The position numbers and the translations under genes are program-made. The notes below the pieces were generated by a model. It was given only the letters and a program-made list of their open reading frames with translations. It searched no databases and was not told the origin of the DNA. A stretch of DNA of 64,000 nt from Mesostigma viride (taxonomy: Eukaryota > Streptophyta > Mesostigmatophyceae > Mesostigmatales > Mesostigmataceae): positions 2,185,792-2,249,791 of the forward strand of contig RPFO01000003.1 in NCBI GenBank assembly GCA_009746045.1. Direction: 5' to 3'. Shown piece by piece: positions 55,501-62,352 of the stretch. The first letter of the stretch is position 1. Each line of letters opens with the position of its first letter.

Positions 55501-58500
55501 GCCGCCACTGCGTGCTGCATGTTCTGGTGACCGTGCAGGGTGTCGCGGTGGGCGTGCTCCAGGTACGCACAGCTTGCGGGAAATGAAATTCTAGAGAATC
55601 TTTGTACTAGTTTCAGCTCTGCTGGTGGTCTGGTTGACTTTCTTCTACAGCTTGTGTCTGCCTCCCCCTCCCCCATTCCCTCCTCTCCACACCTAGGCAT
55701 TGCAGCTGCTTTGATGTAGCAAGGCCATTCGCACACCGCATTGCTCCACCCCCTGCCCCGCCTGCCTCACACTTGCCACTCGGCGTCACGTTCTCAAACT
55801 TGGCTTCTCCAATCGGCCCCTTCACCCCACCCCACCCCACCCCACCCCACCCCACCCCACCCCACCCCACCCCACCCCACCCCACCCCACCCCACCCCAC
55901 CCCACCCCACCCATCCCAGGCGGTCCACGAGCCTAACGGCATCTGGCATCTCACCCCACCATCACCATCTGACAACTCCCTCCCTCTCACACACGTTCCC
56001 TTTCACTCTCTCCCCGTCTTACTTCATCTCCTCCCCCTCTCGCTCCCTCCTTCACAGTACTTCCTCCCATCCCCCTCTCGCTTGCTCCCCTCTCCCTGGC
56101 CCCCCCGCCGTGAATCTGGTTCCCCGCGCCCCCCACGCCACCCCTGTACGATACCGCTTTTGTGGTTTATCAACTTGCTTTTGACCTCAAGGTGGTAAGG
56201 CTATCCACTGGTCGGTCGTTCAGTGCAGGCGGTCAAAAAGGTGAACTGCTGTGTTTTTTACTATCATGGCAGTTATCCTTGCTATGCTTCGCTGCAGGCG
56301 GTAAACAAGATGAACGGCACTGTGCCATTCACCCTTCAGGACCAGCATGATCTGGAGGTGGTGGCGGAGGAGTCGTGGTACGCATGTCACAACATCCTGC
56401 AGTACCGGCACGACATCAGCTCGCTGCACGATGCCAAGAGCTTGCTCGATAAGGTGGGGCGATGAGAGGCTGACCTTGTGCAATCGTAGAAGTGTAATCA
56501 ATCCTGCCACTTCTCTTATCACACCAGCTTGCTGCATGATGGCAAAGTCCCTGTTGGACCTGCTGGGGCGACATGCTGACCCCATTTATCCATGAACAGA
56601 CAGTACCACGCATGCCTCTATTGCACATTATGATTTGCTTCTCTCTCTTGGTCGTACAAACCCCACAGGTCTGTTCACACAAGGTAAGGCAACAGATAGG
56701 TGACATCACTGGGCGTGGTAATTAGCTCCATCGTGTAGGACATGACCCTCAACATGTCAACCCTTCATGCTTGATCTTGCAGCTGGCAGCATGCCATGCT
56801 CTTGGTTTAGAGTTCAACGTTTTATGTTCGGGGGCCTTGTTTTTTAAGCTCTCTATGTTCCATTCCTTGCACTTGTGTAACCTGCCCCTGCAATGCCACG
56901 TCTTGCCATCCTCCATACGATGGGATGGGGAACACAATGACCAAACCATCGCTGCGAATCCTGTTTGCTTCGGCGGCTCGGCGGCTACTGCTGCGGATCT
57001 TGACCACCGTTCTGGGCCGCTGCCTCCTCCCGCCATGGCGCACGCTGTACGATGGGATGGCGTGCTTCTCGCAACACATTGATCAACAACGGCTACCTCG
57101 ATGGCTCTTGCTGTCGCTACCATGGCAATCTGTGCACGGCATTTATCCTGTCGCCACCACGACGGTTTCATGCTACCGCCTGTCTCCCTTCACCTGCAGA
57201 GCAACGTCCTCTTCCAGCTGTGCCAGACGTAAGTGACCAGCTTTTCTTCACCACCGCCCTTTTCTTCACCACAGCACTAGCGTCTTTTGATGGCACCCCC
57301 GTGCCCCCATCCGTCACGCACGCTGCACACGTCAGGCTATTGATCCATGGGCACGCTGCACACGTCAGGCTATTGATCGCAACGCATCGCAGGCTATTCG
57401 TGTGCCTGTGTGTTATCAGATCCGACCCGATGGTATCCTGTGTTATTAACTCCGTTCCCATTATCGCCTGACATCGCAGGGTATTCGTGTGTTATCAGAT
57501 CCGACCCGATGGTATCCTGTGTTATTAACTCCGTTCCCATTATCGCCTGACATCGCAGGGTATTCGTGTGTTATCAGATCCGACCCGATGGTATCCTGTG
57601 TTATTAACTCCGTTCCCATTATCGCCTGACCACATCAAGGCATCATCATGCCCATTTCGCCCCTCCGTCACGATCGTTCATATATGCACTTGGTACACTA
57701 GTTGTCTCATCTATTATGCCATTTGATACAAGCCACTTGCTATGTCTACCCGCAGCACTTGCTATCTCCATCACCACCACCCGCAGCATGGATGTCGTCT
57801 CGTATCGCGTGGAAACTGGTGCGGGGTGTAGCTAGACAACCATTCCCTACAAGTATGCCACCATTCCCTCCACTAGTATGCCACCATTCCCTATTCTAGT
57901 ATTCCAAATGCTGGCACGACCCCATCGCCGGCTCCACCCACCCACCCACCGCAGCGCATGTATGAGTCGCTGGACATTGGCCACTTGCCACTGCTCGCCG
58001 CTGGTGCACAGAGCTATAGCTAACTGGCCACTTGTTATACGACACTTGCAATACATGCCACTTGCTATCACCATCCCGTGATTCCCATCGCCGCCACACG
58101 CGTGTACGCATCACAAATGCTGCGCAATGACATACCGCTCAGTATTCCATTCCATCGAAACCTCTTGACGCAATTTTGATGTACCGCTGGCTGTCACCCA
58201 CCGGCCCTCAGCATGTACGCGTCGCTGGACATCGGCGCGGTGCTGCGCAACCTGGAGTTCCGTGCGCGGAAGCTGGTGGGCGCGTGCCACGTGGCTGTGC
58301 TGGTCGCCGACACGAGCGACAAAGGCGACAAGTGCCTCTGGTCGCTCGTGCCGCACCAGGGGCAGGAGAAGGAAGTGCGCTGTGCGATACAGGGGCTGGT
58401 GCGTGCGCGATGCGCGTCCTCTTGGCTAGGGAAGCGTGCATCTTTCTGTTTTGAGGAGACGTTTTGTAACAGTATATCAACCAAGTTCGCTGCGCCATAT

Positions 58501-60344
58501 ACAGAGGCTGGTGCATAGTTGCCTGCACTTGTGTTTGCCCAAAGTTCTTCCCTCTTCACTTGAGCTTAGTGGATGTTCCTTCCTCTTCCCTGAACATTAG
58601 GTCATAGTCTTGTGTCGCCGCAAAAATGCTGCCACGTGTTGATTCCAGATGCCTATGCGCTAACGTTTGCCCTTCTATGTGTTGCCACTATTGATATCAT
58701 GAAACCCAGAATTTTTTCTTTTTTGGAACACACATACACACACGCACCGCTTGACTGGAGAGAAATGGTGTGGCTAGACATGTGATTGCTTGTCCACCTG
58801 ATACTTCACAGCCTGCCCTGTACTTCCCATACAGTTGGCCTTCCTTTGGTCATGAGGTGCCCCTCGCATGCCTCCCCCCACCTCCCCCCAGATCAGCCAC
58901 GTGATCGCTTGGCCGTCTGGTTCCATGCCGGGCTCTCTTTTCCGCAGGTCATGCACCTCACGCAAACACACCGTACCAGTCTGGCCACTTGATTGCCTCT
59001 GCCGACTTTGGTTCTACCGACTAAAGGATGGCTTCCCCTTATATGGACTACAGAATGGCTTCCCCTTATATGGACTTTAGGATGGCTTCCCCTTATATGG
59101 ACTTTAGGATGGCCCCCCCTTCTATGGACTACAGAATGGCTTCCCCTTCCATGGACTTTAGGATGCCCCCCCCTTATATGGACTACAGAATGGCTTCCCC
59201 TTCTATGGACTTTAGGATGGCTTCTGCTTATACGGACTACAGAATGGTTACAGAATGGCGCTCCTGGGTCATGACTCATCCTCCTCCCCTCCCCCCCTCC
59301 TCCCAAAGAAAGGAAAGAGTTCAAACCGACCACGTCATAGCTTGCCCATCGGAACCTGTCCTTAACTAACGATATCGTGGGCTTTCCCTCGGTCATGGCC
59401 TGTGCCCCTCATCGCACACATACATTTATTCATGTATGTTGTGTGACACCACCAGATCGGCCACGTGATCGCGGCGGGCAGTCTTTCCCACGTCAAGAAA
59501 CCGATGGACGACCCCCGCTTCCACCCCGCCACTGACAACGTGCTGGGCCTGCCCCGCATGGCCACCATGCTGCTCTGCTGCTGCTGCGACGCGGACCGCA
59601 ACATCATGGGCGTCATTCAGTGTATCGACAAGACGGGGGGGGGGGACTACACGTAAGCGTGACATATATTCTGACACCGTGATCCCCAACCCCCAACATT
59701 CCCCCGCGCAAAATGTTGACAGACAAGGTCCCTCGCCTAGCTTTGCTTTCGTCGTTAGCTCTCTGTTCTTTGTGTTGTTCTTTGTGTTGCCACCATTCTC
59801 CTTTGCCTTTCCTTTTTCTTGCATGGCCTCGACATTCGCCAGTAGGAGGCATCGCAGAATGCTGGCTGCCTGCCAGCTCAGCATGTCCTTGGGAAGGTGA
59901 TTCTGACGTTGGGAAGGTCTTTTACAACACAACGCACCAGAACATCTCACTGAAGTGTGATTGTGTACTTTCAAACAGCACTGGTGAGACTGAGTGCCAA
60001 CAGAGTAAGAGTAATTGGCCGGCGGGATAGGCACAAGCTTGCTGGCGTGGGCAAATAGTGTGTCGAGAAAAGTGCTGGATGCCAGGCTCGTCCCGCCAAA
60101 TCCAGGTGTTGTCTCACCTAACATTTCCCACCCCATCTTGCCATGTTGCGTTGCCTCAAATTGCCCACTTGTACCTTCAATGCACCCCACTTTCCTGTTC
60201 CATGTATCATTTGCTGTTAACAGCAAGGTGGACCATTCCATGCTGTGGGCGATGTCAAGCTTAGCCTGCTACGCAATAAGGAACGCTCTCCAGTACCGGG
60301 ACTCTAAATTGGCAAGCAGCTCATTTCTCAGGCCAAGTGTATAG
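43599..60344 (+). CDS. Large multi-exon protein with disordered N-terminus and two GAF domains (~1,380 aa)
   Basis: Exons read by eye: 43599-43760, 44117-44200, 46712-49114, 49972-50298, 52122-52307, 53148-~53244, 53752-53925, 55539-55562, 56298-56453, 57200-57228, 58212-58398, 59456-59652, 60224-60344. Most junctions are phase 0 with GT-AG ends; two are phase 2 and match (AC|C). The N-terminus is Ser/Gly-rich; exon 3 has coiled-coil parts ([40 protein letters not shown]) and a poly-Gly run. GAF-A and GAF-B follow. GAF-A carries [19 protein letters not shown], the NKFDE-type signature of phosphodiesterase GAFs, so a cyclic-nucleotide sensor is plausible. No catalytic domain was found. Joins 53244/53752 and 53925/55539 are unresolved and may need microexons. 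The first two exons are the least certain. Confidence 0.7.
46318..46693. repeat. (CCCA)n / (CCCG)n tetranucleotide array ending at an acceptor
   Basis: About 90 CCCA units with an internal CCCG/CCACC block (46490-46560). It stops 18 bp before the exon 3 acceptor at 46711. Confidence 0.97.
46712..49114 (+). other. Exon 3 of the GAF gene (801 codons, disordered/coiled-coil)
   Basis: It begins right after an acceptor (CTGACCACAG) that abuts a (CCCA)n array and ends at CCG before GTGAGT. It encodes Gly/Ser/Pro-rich sequence with basic Ser-Arg patches ([19 protein letters not shown]), two coiled-coil blocks, a poly-Gly run (48895-48955) and a helical end ([20 protein letters not shown]). Confidence 0.8.
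49725..49971. repeat. CATGCCCCCGCACACNCCTGC minisatellite ending at an acceptor
   Basis: Units of about 18 bp (CCTGCCATGCCCCCGCACAC) repeat roughly ten times and degenerate to CTGACCTGCCCCTGAACACT before the acceptor CCCCCGCAG at 49971. Confidence 0.92.
50752..50915. repeat. (TTTCTGCCCCC)n 11-bp array
   Basis: About fifteen nearly perfect 11-bp units inside the long intron before exon 52122. Confidence 0.96.
52840..52879 (+). repeat. Echo of the 53148 exon start
   Basis: GCCTCCTCACCCCGCCAG followed by CTCAAGGAGGCGGA repeats the acceptor and first four codons of the true exon (GCCTCGTCACCCCCGCCAG, CTCAAGGAGGTGGA). The 7-bp array lies between the two. Confidence 0.85.
52935..53130. repeat. 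(CCCCTTG)n 7-bp array just before an acceptor
   Basis: About 27 perfect 7-bp units ending 17 bp before the acceptor at 53147. Confidence 0.97.
53647..53688 (+). repeat. Echo of the 53752 exon start
   Basis: After a TAG, 39 bases match the first 39 of the exon with three differences, two synonymous. The translation [13 protein letters not shown] corresponds to [13 protein letters not shown]. The match ends abruptly at CTAAAG with no donor. Confidence 0.88.
54284..54425. repeat. (GT)n and (GTGTGTTT)n array
   Basis: GTGTGT and GTGTTTGT units, flanked on both sides by copies of GGTGCCGCAAGCC (54220 and 54436), so the array sits in a local duplication. Confidence 0.9.
54590..55165. repeat. 29-bp minisatellite, about 20 units
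   Basis: The unit contains GTAGCATGCGCATCGTGG and ATGAAGGTACT. The only common variant is ACT to AGT before GTAGC; one unit has GTAGTATGC. Repeats are contiguous without spacers. Confidence 0.97.
55826..55912. repeat. (CCCCA)n 5-bp array
   Basis: About 17 perfect pentamers in the intron between exons 55539 and 56298, within a longer pyrimidine-rich stretch. Confidence 0.96.
56222..56255 (+). repeat. Echo of the 56298 exon start
   Basis: TGCAGGCGGTCAAAAAGGTG then AACTG parallels TGCAGGCGGTAAACAAGATG then AACGG of the exon: the acceptor plus about eight codons (AVKKVN against AVNKMN). Confidence 0.75.
56521..56577 (+). repeat. Echo of the 3' end of exon 56298-56453
   Basis: AGCTTGCTGCATGATGGCAA then TGCTGGGGCGACATGCTGAC parallels AGCTCGCTGCACGATGCCAA and AAGGTGGGGCGATGAG...CTGAC around the donor at 56453. 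The copy lies about 110 bp downstream of the original. Confidence 0.7.
57390..57630. repeat. 79-bp tandem repeat, three units
   Basis: TCCGACCCGATGGTATCCTG starts at 57420/57421, 57500 and 57579. Units are identical by eye apart from the outer ends. Confidence 0.93.
57948..57985 (+). repeat. Echo of the 58212 exon start
   Basis: After GCAG, ATGTATGAGTCGCTGGACAT then TGGCC parallels ATGTACGCGTCGCTGGACAT then CGGCG of the exon (MYESLDIG against MYASLDIG). Confidence 0.82.
58888..58910 (+). repeat. Echo of the 59456 exon start
   Basis: CCAGATCAGCCACGTGATCG repeats CCAGATCGGCCACGTGATCG of the true acceptor and exon with one change. More degenerate versions occur near 58772, 58974 and 59327. Confidence 0.75.
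59028..59255. repeat. 27-bp minisatellite (ATGGCTTCCCCTTATATGGA)
   Basis: Eight units alternate in ending (CTACAGA or CTTTAGG), a higher-order pattern. Intronic, between exons 58212 and 59456; the 9-residue repeat ORF is taken as incidental. Confidence 0.93.
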
Positions 60345-60719
60345 TCGTATGCAAGGCACCTTTGGGATGGATTGGCTGTCCGAAGTCTTTTCTAGCAAAC
60401 CCATTCACAATCATGCTGAGGTTTGCCATATGGTGCCACAGCTGATGGTATCAAGGAGTTGTGCAAGATGGCAGTATACTGAGCATCATCGAATGTGCAG
60501 GATACATGCTGACATGGAGTGAGCTTGGTTTAGATTTTGACCCCCTGACAGGTGGCAAAATAAAAGTGCCATCTTGTAGACTCCATGAATACTAACATCC
60601 GAATATCTGTTTCCATATGCTCTAAATCAAGCTACATGTTGTCTACACGCCGGCGATCCATGGAAGCGCAGCTCGACGGCGCCGCCACCGAGATAGTGCA
60701 ATGGCAGGCACTCAATATC
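60345..60719. other. 3' flank of the GAF gene
   Basis: Presumed 3' UTR, then unrecognised sequence up to a LINE 3' end. Confidence 0.45.
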
Positions 60720-60945
60720 CCATATTTGATTTGGAACAAGATGATGGACAAGGCCAAGTGGGCCCAGGTCATAGAGGACCACGAACCCCCCCCGTGGGGA
60801 AGCGCCCGCATGTGCAAACATACGGGAAGCACGCCAGACAGGTCCCCTAGGGTAGAGAGCTTAGACTAGTTTGCTTTTTGATGTCATGGATAGATGTTGT
60901 AGATAGATGTTGTAGATAGATTAGACCGGTAGGACTGTTTGCATC
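60720..60945 (+). mobile_element. LINE 3' end (same family as 6372-9464)
   Basis: It encodes IWNKMMDKAKWAQVIEDHEP, matching IWKKMMDKAKWAQVIEDNEP at 9160-9215, then the 3' UTR with TAGATAGATTAGACCGGTAG (as at 9351-9370). Frameshifted within the coding part. It runs straight into a CCAT array. Confidence 0.85.
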
Positions 60946-61127
60946 CATCCATCCATCCATCCATCCATCCATCCATCCATCCATCCATCCATCCATCCAT
61001 CCATCCATCCATCCATCCATCCATCCATCCATCCATCCATCCATCCATCCATCCATCCATCCATCCATCCATCCATCCATCCATCCATCCATCCATCCAT
61101 CCATCCATCCATCCATCCATCCATCCC
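60943..61127. repeat. (CCAT)n array grown from a LINE 3' UTR
   Basis: About 46 perfect units. The related LINE end at 9388-9402 has only CCATCCATCCATTC at this point, so the array is an expansion of a seed in the element. Confidence 0.97.
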
Positions 61128-61143
61128 ATGCTTCCCCTTTGGT

Positions 61144-61660
61144 TTGCACATTAGTAATGACGATCTGTACGCTGATTTGCCCTATGTTTCCCACATTATT
61201 AGGCACAGGCGCCTGGGCCTAGCTGGGCACCTGGTCCGCACAGATCAGGTAGACACATCAGATAGACTAGCTCGCACCAAGCCCGCACAGCCTGGGCGAT
61301 ATGTCCTCACCTGGCGTGCCCCAGGCTGCGCGCGGCAGGGCCGCCACCCGTGGACTTTTCGTGATAGACTCGGCATTAATTAATTAATTAATAGACACGT
61401 GACTGCGTCACGTGAGCATAAGTCCTCAGTGGGAGGGGAACATGGGATGGAATGGATGGTGTAAGCTATCTAGGCTTTTCGTGATAGACTCGGCATGGAC
61501 ATGTGCTACACTAGATGTGACGGGCTCACACCCGGGCAGCCTCCTGGGTTGTCTGTAATAATATTGAGGCAGATGGTACGCAAGGATAGATGGCAAGTAG
61601 TGATGAAGGAGACCACCCCCAAGTCTGTGGGGGCTCCGCGTGTGACCGCGTATGGCATTC
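61144..61660 (+). pseudogene. LINE ORF2 C-terminal fragment, interrupted
   Basis: [20 protein letters not shown] then [17 protein letters not shown] parallels RNEDLYQGMPYITSTIKQRR then LQLVGHLARTNQVDTS. After a 98-bp insertion it continues LRQMVRKDRWQVVMKETTP, parallel to WKKMMDKAKWAQVIEDNEP. The sequence ([11 protein letters not shown]) suggests a separate LINE family. Confidence 0.82.
61377..61474 (-). mobile_element. 98-bp truncated family-2 LINE end with 22-bp TSD
   Basis: The flanks at 61355-61376 and 61475-61496 are identical over 22 bp (starting CTTTTCGTGATAG, ending CTCGGCAT). On minus the insert runs CCTAGATAGCTTACACCATC through the hairpin CACGTGAC-GCA-GTCACGTG to the TTAA tail. 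Confidence 0.93.
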
Positions 61661-61735
61661 ATAGCGATTCGGGCCGCGGTGCCCACACCCCTGTAACTAG
61701 GACCTAGATAGCTTACACCATCCATTCCATGGCCC
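61661..61735 (+). mobile_element. Family-2 LINE end-of-ORF and 3' UTR start
   Basis: It encodes SGRGAHTPVTRT and a stop, then TAGATAGCTTACACCATCC. The same segment is on minus at 2990-3050. It ends before the hairpin. Confidence 0.7.
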
Positions 61736-61769
61736 CAAGAACATTCCTAAAAGGGTAGGGAAACATGCC

Positions 61770-62095
61770 ATGACCTATACCCAGATGTTGCTGGCCGACC
61801 TAGTGGTCCCAGCCCAGTTTGAATACCGCATCCCCTCTCTCTCTCTTCTTTGGACTGCCATGCAGGACAAAAAGCGGTGGCAGAAGATTGTCAAGGCTCA
61901 CACGCCAGCCCCTGTGGGCAAGCCGCCTCCCCCCAAGAGGAGGAGCCGTTTTGATGAGAAGCGTAGATAGGCTTTTCTAGACTAGATAGCTTAGAGTTAG
62001 GTTAGTTCTATTACGCGGCTTCCTCCACTCCATCCATCCTGGAATATGTGTTACATGATCTCCGAACGGAGGCATGTTATAATTTAATTTAATTT
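61770..62095 (+). pseudogene. LINE ORF2 C-terminus and 3' end, third family
   Basis: WTAMQDKKRWQKIVKAHTPA then PVGKPPPPKRRSRFDEKRR and a stop at 61970 parallels the C-terminal end of the 966-aa ORF2. The 3' UTR ends ATGTGTTACATGAT, the stem-loop CTCC-GAAC-GGAG (62060-62071), CATGTTA and four AATTT units. Confidence 0.82.
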
Positions 62096-62190
62096 AATTT
62101 AACATTCCATCCCATGTTCCCCTCCCACTGAGGACTTATGCTCACGTGCCACAGTCACGTGTCTATTAATTAATTATTAATAGACACGTG
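62096..62190 (+). mobile_element. Family-2 LINE 3' end
   Basis: CATTCCATCCCATGTTCCCC, then a degenerate CACGTG-CCACAGT-CACGTG hairpin and a TTAA tail. It starts directly at the AATTT tail of the preceding element. Confidence 0.75.
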
Positions 62191-62194
62191 GATG

Positions 62195-62352
62195 GATGGA
62201 TGGGTATACTGGCGGGGGGACGTCATCCATGTTGACCACAAGCCCTGGCAGGCACCCCCTGCCACCCCAGTCTAGGGAATATAGCAGTACTGTAGATTAG
62301 TAAGGCTTAGCCTACCACGCGGCCCCAGCGCATTAATTAATTAATTATCAAC
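62195..62352 (+). pseudogene. LINE ORF1 C-terminal end and short 3' UTR
   Basis: It encodes YWRGDVIHVDHKPWQAPPA, as at 37400-37470, stop at 62272-62274, then AGCAGTACTGTAGATTAGTA and a TTAA tail shared head-on with the next minus-strand element. Confidence 0.75.

Larger units (their letters stand above)
53148..56453 (+). other. GAF-A coding exons of the GAF gene
   Basis: Order: [20 protein letters not shown] and [11 protein letters not shown] (53148), [20 protein letters not shown] and [17 protein letters not shown] to GMTSRNIIS (53752), the 24-nt microexon GVAVGVLQ (55539), then [20 protein letters not shown] and [14 protein letters not shown] (56298). A short strand ('VP....') normally between RNIIS and GVAVGVLQ is missing, so another microexon probably lies in 53926-55538. 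Confidence 0.78.
57200..60344 (+). other. GAF-B coding exons and C-terminus of the GAF gene
   Basis: A 29-nt microexon (SNVLFQLCQ plus AC) joins C|ATG to give [20 protein letters not shown] and [14 protein letters not shown] (58212), then [20 protein letters not shown] and [18 protein letters not shown] (59456), then [20 protein letters not shown] (60224) and stop TAG at 60344. In GAF-B the Asn of the NKFDE motif is Asp (CIDK), so ligand binding may differ from GAF-A. Confidence 0.78.

Noticed and set aside
59028-59369. 113-codon ORF with nine-residue repeats (MASPYMDYR)
   Set aside because: The 27-bp intronic minisatellite stays open because 27 is a multiple of 3; no start context or conservation seen.
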